Part shown: positions 7,502 to 14,491 of the stretch, one piece after another
How positions within the stretch are numbered: position 1 is the first letter of the stretch
How the letters are laid out: every line of letters starts with the position of its first letter
DNA from: Halobacteriaceae archaeon Tc-Br11_E2g27
Lineage (GTDB): Archaea; Halobacteriota; Halobacteria; Halobacteriales; Haloarculaceae
Direction: 5' to 3'
DNA length: 17,494 bases
NCBI GenBank assembly: GCA_001564135.1
Contig: LKNH01000021.1
Span: forward strand, 1 to 17,494
Notes under the pieces: model-generated
What the model saw: only the letters and a program-made list of their open reading frames with translations
Database searches by the model: none
Told to the model about the DNA's origin: nothing
Position numbers and translations under genes: made by a program

Positions 7502-8695
7502 ATGGACCCGGAAGACTTTCCAACACCAGACGTTCCGGTGAGTTCACTCACGCCGGACGAACTCAAAGCACAGATTGACAGCGGCGAGTCAGTGACAATC
7601 CTTGATGCCCGAATGGGAAGTGACTACGAGGAGTGGCGAATTGATGGTGAGAACGTCACCTCAATCAACATCCCATACTACGAGTTCCTTGACGATGAAA
7701 TTAGCGAGGATGTCCTCGACAAGCTGCCAGAGGACACAGAATTCACCGTTCTGTGTGCGAAGGGGGGCGCAAGCGAGTTTGTTGCTGGTTCACTCATCCA
7801 GGAGGGGTACGACGTAAATCACCTCGAAGAAGGAATGAACGGCTGGGCGAAGATTTACAAGGCCGTCGAGGTTGAGCGATACGACGGTCCTGGGACAGTA
7901 TTGCAGTATCAACGACCATCCAGTGGCTGTCTGGGATACTTTGTCTATGACGACGGTGAGGCAGCAGTCATTGACCCGTTGCGTGCGTTCACTGACCGAT
8001 ATCTCGAAGATGCTGAAGAACTCGGTGTTGAACTAACCTACGCAATTGATACACACATTCACGCCGATCATATCTCGGGTGTCCGAAACCTCGTTGCTGC
8101 TGGCGTCGAGGGTGTTATCCCAGAGCCAGCCGTCGACCGCGGTGTTACGTATGCGGACGAAATGACCCTTGCCGAAGACGGCGATACGTTCGAGGTTGGT
8201 AACGTGACAATCGAAACCGTCTACACGCCAGGTCACACCTCCGGGATGACATCCTATCTCATCGGTGATTCGCTGTTGACAACTGGCGATGGCTTGTTCA
8301 TCGAGAGCGTTGCCCGACCGGACCTCGAAGAGGGTGACGACGGTGCACCGGAAGCAGCACAGCAACTCTATCAGACACTCCAAGAACGCGTGCTGACACT
8401 TCCAGACGATACCCTCATCGGTGGTGCACACTACAGCGACGCTGCAGTCCCTGCCGATGACGGGACATACACTGCGCCGATTGGCAAGCTTGTCGAGCGG
8501 ATGGATGCGTTGAGTCTTGACGAAACGGAGTTCGTCGACCTCATTCTCTCGGATATGCCGCCTCGGCCAGCGAATTACGAGGATATTATTCCAACCAATC
8601 TTGGACAGCAGGAAGCAGATGACGAGGAGGCGTTTGAGCTCGAACTCGGACCGAACAACTGTGCTGCCAGTCAAGAATCACTTGCAGGCGACTAA
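7502..8695 (+). CDS. Rhodanese-persulfide dioxygenase fusion (MBL fold, ETHE1-like)
   Basis: A 397-residue cytosolic protein with two domains. Residues about 13-122 are a rhodanese: DAR at 35-37 and the active loop CAKGGAS with Cys85. Residues about 128-345 are a metallo-beta-lactamase fold of the ETHE1/persulfide-dioxygenase type. Its ligands are HIHADH (His185, His187, Asp189, His190), His245 in PGHTSGM, Asp263 in TGDGLF and His310 in GAHYSD. The likely reaction is oxidation of a thiol persulfide to sulfite plus thiol, with the rhodanese moving sulfane sulfur to or from thiosulfate or TusA. The domain order is the reverse of bacterial CstB, where the dioxygenase comes first. The C-terminal tail GPNNCAAS has an extra Cys387. 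It is 18 bases upstream of the first YeeE half and diverges from tusA. Promoter AATTAA at 7467-7472. Confidence 0.93.
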   Translation: MDPEDFPTPDVPVSSLTPDELKAQIDSGESVTILDARMGSDYEEWRIDGENVTSINIPYYEFLDDEISEDVLDKLPEDTEFTVLCAKGGASEFVAGSLIQEGYDVNHLEEGMNGWAKIYKAVEVERYDGPGTVLQYQRPSSGCLGYFVYDDGEAAVIDPLRAFTDRYLEDAEELGVELTYAIDTHIHADHISGVRNLVAAGVEGVIPEPAVDRGVTYADEMTLAEDGDTFEVGNVTIETVYTPGHTSGMTSYLIGDSLLTTGDGLFIESVARPDLEEGDDGAPEAAQQLYQTLQERVLTLPDDTLIGGAHYSDAAVPADDGTYTAPIGKLVERMDALSLDETEFVDLILSDMPPRPANYEDIIPTNLGQQEADDEEAFELELGPNNCAASQESLAGD

Positions 8696-8713
8696 CGACG
8701 ACAACGAACCAGT

Positions 8714-9205
8714 ATGGTAACTGAACTTATTGACCCGTCAGTGTATGAGGCGCTGTTTCCCGAAGGGATAACGCGCTATGCCGTCGGCGGGTTGTTTGTC
8801 GGTCTTGGCGCAGCGGTTATATATTTCGGAACAGGGATTATCGCTGGTGCGAGCACATTCCTGGAATCGACGTTATCGTACGTCTCTGACCAGTCACGCT
8901 TCCAGCGTTATCGGTATGACCGTGATTGGCGGATTGTCTTTACCGTCGGTATCATCATCGGTGCCGCAATCTACGGAGTGTTCTGGCAAGGCGAACTTTG
9001 GACGACAGATGTTCAGCCAGCACGGTTGCTCCTTGGTGGCTTGCTCGTCGGTATCGGTACCCGCATCGGAAAAGGATGTACCTCCGGGCATGGTGTCTGT
9101 GGCGTTGGCTCCGCCTCCAAGACATCGATTGTCGGGGTGATGACGTTCCTCATCGTCGCGATAGGGACAGCACAACTGGTGATGGCACTGGGGGTGAAAC
9201 CATGA
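8714..9205 (+). CDS. YeeE/YedE (TsuA-like) transporter, N-terminal half
   Basis: A 163-residue membrane protein with about five helices and the family signature GTRIGKGCTSGHGVCG near residues 115-130 (Cys122 and Cys129). In full-length YeeE/TsuA, which takes up thiosulfate, this Cys-bearing motif lines the substrate path. Bacterial YeeE proteins are about twice this long, with two homologous halves; here the halves are separate genes. The stop overlaps the ATG of the next gene by four bases (ATGA), so equal synthesis and a heterodimer are likely. It follows the rhodanese/dioxygenase gene by 18 bases in one operon. Substrate (thiosulfate or another sulfur compound) is inferred from family and context. 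Confidence 0.9.
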   Translation: MVTELIDPSVYEALFPEGITRYAVGGLFVGLGAAVIYFGTGIIAGASTFLESTLSYVSDQSRFQRYRYDRDWRIVFTVGIIIGAAIYGVFWQGELWTTDVQPARLLLGGLLVGIGTRIGKGCTSGHGVCGVGSASKTSIVGVMTFLIVAIGTAQLVMALGVKP

Positions 9206-9654
9206 GCGGACCCGATTCACAGGCACAGAGTCCGCTATTCTTGCCGCTCGTCTTAGTTGGTGGTATCCTGTTTGGCTTCGGACTCGGATACAGCCACATG
9301 GCACGACCGGAAGTCGTCCTTGATTTCCTCCAGTTTAGCGACTTCGGATTGCTCTTTGTGATGTTCGGTGCTGCCATCGTCACCGGATTGGCCTTCGGGC
9401 TGATTCCTCGTCTCCGAACATCGGCTCCACTGACTGGACAAGAATATACACGCCGGCTCAAGTCATTCGACAAAAACGTCCTTGTCGGCGGCGCTATCTT
9501 CGGTGTCGGCTGGGGACTTTCGGGTATCTGTCCCGGCGCGGCCTATGCCAGCCTCGGTATTGGTAACATCACTATCTTGTGGGCACTCGTGGGTATGTTC
9601 GCCGGGGCATACCTGCAGGGCGTCTGGCGCAGCAGTAACTATAGTAACAATTGA
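9202..9654 (+). CDS. YeeE/YedE (TsuA-like) transporter, C-terminal half
   Basis: A 150-residue membrane protein with about four or five helices, starting MSGPDSQAQSPLFLP. The second-half signature GVGWGLSGICPGAAYASLG is at residues 101-119 and includes Cys110. The ATG at 9202 is chosen because it overlaps the upstream stop as ATGA. The same frame stays open to the left, but that is an overlap with the preceding gene read out of frame. Together with the preceding gene it should form one YeeE/TsuA-type channel. A strong hairpin begins 13 bases after the stop, so this is probably the end of the operon. Confidence 0.9.
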   Translation: MSGPDSQAQSPLFLPLVLVGGILFGFGLGYSHMARPEVVLDFLQFSDFGLLFVMFGAAIVTGLAFGLIPRLRTSAPLTGQEYTRRLKSFDKNVLVGGAIFGVGWGLSGICPGAAYASLGIGNITILWALVGMFAGAYLQGVWRSSNYSNN

Positions 9655-9667
9655 AACGATTTACCTA

Positions 9668-9694
9668 CCGATCGCACAGCCTTCGTGCGATCGG
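9668..9694 (+). terminator. 10-bp hairpin after the TsuA pair, probable terminator
   Basis: CCGATCGCAC and GTGCGATCGG form a perfect 10-bp stem around a 7-base loop, 13 bases after the stop at 9654. A run of six T follows at 9726-9731. Archaeal termination depends mainly on the T-run, so the hairpin may instead protect the 3' end. Confidence 0.5.
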
Positions 9695-9711
9695 GTGTGC
9701 ATTGACTTTCA

Positions 9712-9750
9712 GTGGCTACTATCGCTTTTTTCGCACAGTTCGCTAGCCAC
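9712..9750 (+). repeat. Second inverted repeat sharing an 8-base motif with the first hairpin
   Basis: GTGGCTA (9712-9718) and TAGCCAC (9744-9750) are a perfect 7-base inverted repeat around a 25-base loop that contains T6. The motif TCGCACAG occurs in the loop (9731-9738) and in the arm and loop of the preceding hairpin (9672-9679). This makes the non-coding stretch more structured than ordinary spacer. Confidence 0.4.
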
Positions 9751-9940
9751 CACTCGTTCCGCGCGCTCACTCGTTGCAGACTCATCCCTTCAGCTGTTGC
9801 AACCAGACCGATATTCTGATAAGTTATACATATATTTTCATTGGTTAGCTATCCCATACATAATAGTAATATTGTCCACTAGTCCCAAAACCGTTATATC
9901 CTCCCTTTTCTTATACTCAGATGAAGAACACCAATGTCCG
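9751..9940. other. Intergenic stretch before the second sulfur operon
   Basis: Between 9655 and 9971 there is no convincing gene. The left part holds the two inverted repeats already listed. The remaining 190 bases become AT-rich toward the right, with TATA-like strings (TTATACATATATTTT near 9825, TTATATCC near 9893) and TAATATTG at 9868-9875. A plus-strand open frame over this region has low-complexity composition and no family resemblance. Confidence 0.5.
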
Positions 9941-9948
9941 ATTATATC
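9941..9948 (+). promoter_or_regulatory. TATA element of the small-protein/TauE/APC operon
   Basis: ATTATATC is centred about 26 bases before the ATG at 9972, the spacing expected for a leaderless haloarchaeal mRNA. This supports the reality of the 45-residue gene that follows. Confidence 0.55.
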
Positions 9949-9971
9949 CAGTGTAACAATGGTGGGTACCA

Positions 9972-10109
9972 ATGTTAGAAATTAGTGCAGTACAGGCGTT
10001 GCTCATCGTCATTGCAGTCTTCATCGAAGCTGTCGTCCTGTATGTCGGGTATGGCTATCTCGAAGACCAGTTTGGACCGCGGTTTATCAGAGCGATTGAA
10101 AATCTGTAA
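9972..10109 (+). CDS. 45-residue single-span membrane protein (DUF7512-like)
   Basis: The frame reads MLEISAVQALLIVIAVFIEA and continues with VVLYVGYGYLEDQFGPRFI to a TAA at 10107. Residues about 7-29 form one hydrophobic helix with a buried Glu (residue 19), followed by a short amphipathic tail with Arg and Asp/Glu. It starts at an ATG placed for a leaderless transcript and ends three bases before the TauE/SafE start, so it is probably co-translated with the exporter. From memory it resembles the short haloarchaeal family called DUF7512, found near TauE/SafE genes; I could not check this. It is most likely a small subunit or regulator of the exporter. No enzymatic function is suggested. Confidence 0.75.
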   Translation: MLEISAVQALLIVIAVFIEAVVLYVGYGYLEDQFGPRFIRAIENL

Positions 10110-10112
10110 CCA

Positions 10113-11141
10113 ATGGTGCTACTCGGACTCAGCCTTGAACTAGTATTCCTGTTCGTTAGCTTCGGCTTCATGGTGGGGGTTTTCTTTGGCTTTTTCGGGA
10201 TGGGTGGTTCTTTCCTGGTAACGCCAGCCTTGCTTATCCTTGGTTATCCTGCTCCGGTTGCAATTGGCTCCAGCATGGCGTTTGTATTTGGGACGGCCGT
10301 CATCGCAACGCTCAAACACCATGACGTCGGGGAGGTCGATTACAAGCTTGGAGCGTTGATGTTTGTCGGAATCGCCCTCGGTATTGAAGCCGGCAGTATG
10401 CTCGTTTTCTTCCTCGAAGCGCTTGGTCATGCGGAGGTCGTCGTTGGTGCGGTATACGTGCTGTTGCTCGCGGGGATTGGACTGCTTTTCACGCGCAGTG
10501 CAATCAAACAAGGTTCCGATGACGACGGTGACGAACCTGTTGATGACGACGATATCCCCGAGATCGCCAAACGAATTAAGTCGTACAACATTCCACCCAT
10601 GGTAACGCTCACAGATGGGAGCAAAGCCTCGTTGTGGACCATCTCAGGGGTCGGCGGTGGTGTGGGTGTCGTATCCGGTTTTCTCGGTGTCGGTGGCGGA
10701 TTCATCCGCATGCCAGCAATCTACTATGTCATTGGCATCCCACTGGCGGCCGCTGTTGGAACGAGTCTCTTCGGTGCGTTGATGTCGGGCGCAGTGGGTG
10801 CGTTCACCTACGGGCTGTCCGGTGTCATTGACTTTGGCGTCGTCACCGCACTCCTCATTGGGAGTGCTCTCGGTGCGCGCATCGGCTCTGCCTCGACCGC
10901 ATATGTGGATGAAAGCGATGTCACAATCTACTTCGGTATTATGCTATTGCTCGCCAGTCTGGCGGTGGCTTTCGGTGAATTGGCTAACTGGCTAGAGATG
11001 CCGATATTCGATACAGTCAGTTTCGTGCTGTTGATTGGCTCTTCTGTCTTTGTCACAGCAGTCATTCTTTACTACGGCATCGAAGCTGTGAGAGAACAGC
11101 CACGGACGACAAATCCAGCGCCAACAGGAAGTGAACGGTAA
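10113..11141 (+). CDS. TauE/SafE family anion exporter
   Basis: A 342-residue membrane protein with about eight or nine helices in two homologous halves. Each half begins with the family's Gly-rich signature: GFFGMGGSFLVTPAL at 26-40 and GFLGVGGGFIRMPAI at 189-203. An acidic cytosolic loop (about 134-156, rich in Asp) links the halves. The family exports sulfite, sulfoacetate or related anions, or takes up sulfonates. Next to a persulfide dioxygenase, whose product is sulfite, sulfite export is the natural inference. It begins three bases after the small membrane protein, and its stop overlaps the next start by one base (TAATG), so the three genes form an operon. The start at 10113 (ATG GTG) could also be the GTG one codon later. 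Confidence 0.92.
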   Translation: MVLLGLSLELVFLFVSFGFMVGVFFGFFGMGGSFLVTPALLILGYPAPVAIGSSMAFVFGTAVIATLKHHDVGEVDYKLGALMFVGIALGIEAGSMLVFFLEALGHAEVVVGAVYVLLLAGIGLLFTRSAIKQGSDDDGDEPVDDDDIPEIAKRIKSYNIPPMVTLTDGSKASLWTISGVGGGVGVVSGFLGVGGGFIRMPAIYYVIGIPLAAAVGTSLFGALMSGAVGAFTYGLSGVIDFGVVTALLIGSALGARIGSASTAYVDESDVTIYFGIMLLLASLAVAFGELANWLEMPIFDTVSFVLLIGSSVFVTAVILYYGIEAVREQPRTTNPAPTGSER

Positions 11142-13474
11142 TGGCGTCGGGATTACAACGTGACCTCGGCTTACCGGCAACAACTGCAATTGCGATGGGT
11201 GCAATGGTCGGGTCTGGTATCTTTATTCTCCCCGGGATTGCGTACGCAACGGCCGGCCCAGCCGTCGTCGTGGCCTATCTCATTGCAGGGTTGCTCGTCC
11301 TTCCGGCAGCACTTTCCGCATCCGAGATGGCGACGGCCATGCCTGAAGACGGTGGCTCATACGTCTATGTCGAGCGTGGGATGGGGCCAGTTCTCGGAAC
11401 GATTGCTGGTATTGGGAACTGGTTTATGCTCTCGTTTAAGGGCGCGCTGGCGTTGATTGGTGGCGTTCCATATCTTGTTTACATTGCACCGGGACTCGCG
11501 GAGTATATTCTCCCAATTGCTGTTGGACTGGCGCTTGTCTTTACGCTGCTCAACGTGGTGAGCACGAAAAGTACCGGGGGGTTACAGTTCGCTATTGTCG
11601 GGCTGATGGTCCTTGCGATGGGATATTTCGTCGTTGCAGGCGTGCCCAGTATCGAACCCGCACAAACGCAAGGGACATTTTCGCTGTCATCCGGTGGGCT
11701 CTTTGCAACAATTGGGTTAGTCTTTGTTTCCTATGCCGGTGTGATTAAGATTGCAGCGGTTGCTGAAGAGGTCAAAGACCCTGGGAAGACCATCCCACGC
11801 GCGATGATTGGCTCGTTGCTATTGACCACTGCTCTGTATGTGCTTGTTGTGTATGTTGCAATTGGTGCAGCACCGGACCTCTCTCCCGGCGGTGGGTTCG
11901 TTCCGGAAGGCAGCGAGGAGGTTGCATCGCTCGCCCACGACGCTGAGGGCGCACTCGGGGAGTTCGGTGCATTCATTATCGTCATCGCGGCGTTGCTTGC
12001 ACTTGCTTCGACGGCAAACGCAGGATTGCTCTCTGCATCACGGTTCCCGTTTGCGATGGCCCGAGATGGACTTGCCCCAGCACAGTTTGAAACGCTACAC
12101 CACCGGTTCAAGACACCAGCGTTAGCTGTGGCTCTGACTGGTGGCGTGATGATTGCCATGATTCTCACGCTCCCGATTGAACAGGTCGCAAAGTTTGGGA
12201 GCGCATTTCAGTTGCTCGTGTTCATCCTCGTCAATCTTGCTGTGATTGGCTTTCGAGAAGGGGCCGTCGAAGAGTACGACCCGGAGTTTGTGGCACCGCT
12301 TTACCCATGGACTCAGTTGTTCGGGATGGTAAGTGGTGTTCTCATTCTCACACAGATGGGAACAGTTCCCTTTCTCGGAGCAGTCCTGATTACACTTGTT
12401 GCACTTGGCTGGTACGTTGGATATGTCCGACCACGAACTGACCGTGAGGGGGCCGCACGAGCTGGTATCCGTGAGGATATGAGCGAGCGGTCACTCAGAC
12501 AGACGCGGGAGTTATTCGAATCAAAGGAGGAGTACGATGTCCTTGTTGCAATTACCGAAGACACCTCGCCGGCTGCTAGAAAGGATATGCTCAGGATGGC
12601 GACGGATATGGGCCGGCTTCGGTCGACACTCGTCTCAGTCGTCGAGTTTGTGGATGTCCCCCATCGGGTGTTTGCTGGTGACCACGCCGCTGTCATTGCT
12701 GATGAGGTTCCGGAGTGGCTGCCGACAGACGGAACAGACTCACCGGCGTGGTTCCCGGATGACCAGTCTGTTGAACGACCAAAGCGAACCTCCGGGGGTG
12801 TTGACGTGCTCGGACCGACACCAACGCAATCTCCACGAGAGACACGGATAGAGTATCAGGAGATAGATAGCGAAGACCACAAGCGGGCTATCGTTGATTT
12901 TGCAACCTACGGCGGCTACGACCTGATAATCGCTGAACGGCGACAGGCTGACTTCCACCAGCGACTGTTCGGCGGCGAGACTGACTGGTTACTCAAAAAC
13001 GCGCCCTGTGACGTGTTGCTCGTTGAAGACAATGGGTTCGACGGTGCCGATGAGATTGCAGTGGTAGCAAATCGCGGGGCGTATGACCCACTCAAACTGC
13101 TGTTTGCAGACGCAGTCGCGGAAGAAACTGGCGCACAGATTCACCTGCTCCAGGCATTGCCTGAAGGCGCACCGGCGAGCCAGCGAGAAACAGTTGAACA
13201 GTACCACGAAAACCTGTTGTCAGTGCTGACAGTCCCTGCCCGCTCGACTGTTATCGAAACCGACGACGAGGTTCGTGGATTGGCTCGATTCGTCGGGAGT
13301 GCCGACCTGCTAGTCACCGGCATTGACCGCACTGGCGTGACGGCACGGCTGCTCGGTCGACCGGGGAATCGGCTTGTTGAGTCAGTCGACACAACGGCTG
13401 TGATGGTCCAGACACGCGATGGCCGAGAGCGTGGCTTGCTCCAGCGGCTGTTGATGGACCATCTGTTCAGTTAA
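11141..13474 (+). CDS. APC-superfamily amino acid permease with two C-terminal USP domains
   Basis: A 777-residue protein. Residues 1 to about 435 are an APC transporter with about 12 helices; the first helix has the typical GAMVGSGIFILPG at 20-32. After a charged linker (about 435-462) come two universal-stress-protein-like domains, about 465-628 (YDVLVAITED to CDVLLVED) and about 634-768 (EIAVVANRGAYD to TAVMVQT). These lie in the cytosol and probably bind nucleotide or sense the transported solute. Such fusions are common in haloarchaea and are often called cationic amino acid transporters. The ATG overlaps the TauE/SafE stop by one base, so it belongs to that operon and may move an amino acid or a sulfur-containing compound. 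Substrate unknown. It ends 28 bases before the convergent USP gene. Confidence 0.9.
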   Translation: MASGLQRDLGLPATTAIAMGAMVGSGIFILPGIAYATAGPAVVVAYLIAGLLVLPAALSASEMATAMPEDGGSYVYVERGMGPVLGTIAGIGNWFMLSFKGALALIGGVPYLVYIAPGLAEYILPIAVGLALVFTLLNVVSTKSTGGLQFAIVGLMVLAMGYFVVAGVPSIEPAQTQGTFSLSSGGLFATIGLVFVSYAGVIKIAAVAEEVKDPGKTIPRAMIGSLLLTTALYVLVVYVAIGAAPDLSPGGGFVPEGSEEVASLAHDAEGALGEFGAFIIVIAALLALASTANAGLLSASRFPFAMARDGLAPAQFETLHHRFKTPALAVALTGGVMIAMILTLPIEQVAKFGSAFQLLVFILVNLAVIGFREGAVEEYDPEFVAPLYPWTQLFGMVSGVLILTQMGTVPFLGAVLITLVALGWYVGYVRPRTDREGAARAGIREDMSERSLRQTRELFESKEEYDVLVAITEDTSPAARKDMLRMATDMGRLRSTLVSVVEFVDVPHRVFAGDHAAVIADEVPEWLPTDGTDSPAWFPDDQSVERPKRTSGGVDVLGPTPTQSPRETRIEYQEIDSEDHKRAIVDFATYGGYDLIIAERRQADFHQRLFGGETDWLLKNAPCDVLLVEDNGFDGADEIAVVANRGAYDPLKLLFADAVAEETGAQIHLLQALPEGAPASQRETVEQYHENLLSVLTVPARSTVIETDDEVRGLARFVGSADLLVTGIDRTGVTARLLGRPGNRLVESVDTTAVMVQTRDGRERGLLQRLLMDHLFS

Positions 13475-13502
13475 TCGTTGTCCAGATTTTGTCAGTAACG
13501 AG

Positions 13503-14336
13503 TCATTGTGGCGGCACGAGCATTACGTTGCCCGTTGCGCGGGAAACGAGGTCCTCGGAGACACTGCCAAGCAGCAACCTGCGCAACCGGCTATGACCTC
13601 GACTACCGACGAGTATCGTTGTTGGGTTGAACTCCTGTTCCGCTTCGAGGATTTCCTCTGCGGGATCACCACGCCGGATATCGATTGTCGTCTCGATATC
13701 CCAGTTTTCGAGTTGGGTAACAAGTTCTTCTAATTGCTCTCGTGGCCCCTCATCGGGGACCTCCGGGTCCTTGGGGGTCTTTACGTGAACGAGCGTTGCC
13801 TCCCGTGTGGCGTGTCGAAGATACGAGAATGCCTCGAACGCGCGGTCAGCGTTTTCCGAAAAGTCAGTCGCGTACATCATCCGCTGAAAGAGTCGTTTCC
13901 GAACGACCTCCGGCTCCTCCGTTGCTCGTTCGATACGGTTGACAAGCAGTGGCTTGACCGTCGTCCGCGCCAGATTACGTGTTGTCGAACCAATCAAGCG
14001 GTTCTCGAGCGGACTCTTTCCGCGCGACCCAACAATGGTTAGACTCGCTCCAACGGTCTCGGCGATGCCGTTGATTCGCCGGTGAGGTGTCCCACGGACA
14101 ACGTGTGATTCGACGTCGAACCCTTCCGATTCAAGTACCGTTCGGTAGCGTTTCAATCCACGTTTCCGTCGCTTTTCGAAATCAATACCTGGCATCCCTG
14201 AGTGGACATTTGCCGGCACAACTGTAACGAGATGTATCTCCTCGATACCGATACTCCCGAGACATCTGAGATGTGTCTCTGTCTCGATTGCCGCCTCGCT
14301 GGCTGCCGATAAATCGGTCGCAAGTACCGCTTTCAT
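13503..14336 (-). CDS. Tandem universal stress protein (two USP domains)
   Basis: A 277-residue cytosolic protein made of two USP/UspA folds, about 1-135 and 150-277. Each ends with the ATP-binding signature: VGSRGKSPLENRLIGS at 102-117 and VGSRGHSRLRRLLLGS at 243-258. Both signatures are intact, so both sites may bind ATP. The domains start MKAVLATDLS and RMMYATDFSE, with the usual Asp near the end of strand 1. The ATG at 14336 is preferred over in-frame positions up to 14432, because a TATA-like CAATATTAAGG lies about 26 bases upstream and the upstream residues have no USP character. The gene converges on the APC-USP fusion and diverges from the cyclophilin. The partner is probably a transporter such as its neighbour, but this is inference. 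Confidence 0.92.
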   Translation of the reverse strand: MKAVLATDLSAASEAAIETETHLRCLGSIGIEEIHLVTVVPANVHSGMPGIDFEKRRKRGLKRYRTVLESEGFDVESHVVRGTPHRRINGIAETVGASLTIVGSRGKSPLENRLIGSTTRNLARTTVKPLLVNRIERATEEPEVVRKRLFQRMMYATDFSENADRAFEAFSYLRHATREATLVHVKTPKDPEVPDEGPREQLEELVTQLENWDIETTIDIRRGDPAEEILEAEQEFNPTTILVGSRGHSRLRRLLLGSVSEDLVSRATGNVMLVPPQ

Positions 14337-14355
14337 ACCTCTGATACGACCGCTA

Positions 14356-14366
14356 TCCTTAATATT
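14356..14366 (-). promoter_or_regulatory. TATA element of the tandem USP gene
   Basis: On the minus strand CAATATTAAGG is centred about 25 bases before the ATG at 14336, consistent with a leaderless mRNA. It supports the short form of the protein. Confidence 0.5.
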
Positions 14367-14461
14367 GTTTGGTTTATCCAATACTGCTCTGGTGGCGGTG
14401 AGTCCTGAGCACCATAACACGGGACAAGTCACTGCAGAGACTGTGATTTGCCGACCGCCAA

Positions 14462-14469
14462 CAATTTAG
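14462..14469 (+). promoter_or_regulatory. TATA element of the cyclophilin gene
   Basis: CAATTTAG is centred about 26 bases before the ATG at 14492, again suggesting a leaderless mRNA. Confidence 0.5.
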
Positions 14470-14491
14470 GACGGTAGCCCCAGGTACTGAT

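Noticed and set aside
8033..8674. 213-codon minus-strand frame inside the rhodanese-dioxygenase gene
   Set aside because: The plus-strand protein has all its active-site residues over the same bases; the antisense translation is Cys/Trp-rich and not acidic, unlike haloarchaeal proteins.
9868..9875. TAATATTG as a third copy of the sulfur-cluster operator
   Set aside because: Only the AATATTG core matches, which also occurs as a plain TATA-like element before the USP gene (near 14360); no palindrome extends beyond it.
9482..9985. Plus-strand frame running through the end of the second TsuA half and the hairpin region
   Set aside because: It overlaps a real gene out of frame, then crosses structured and AT-rich spacer, with Ser-rich low-complexity composition.
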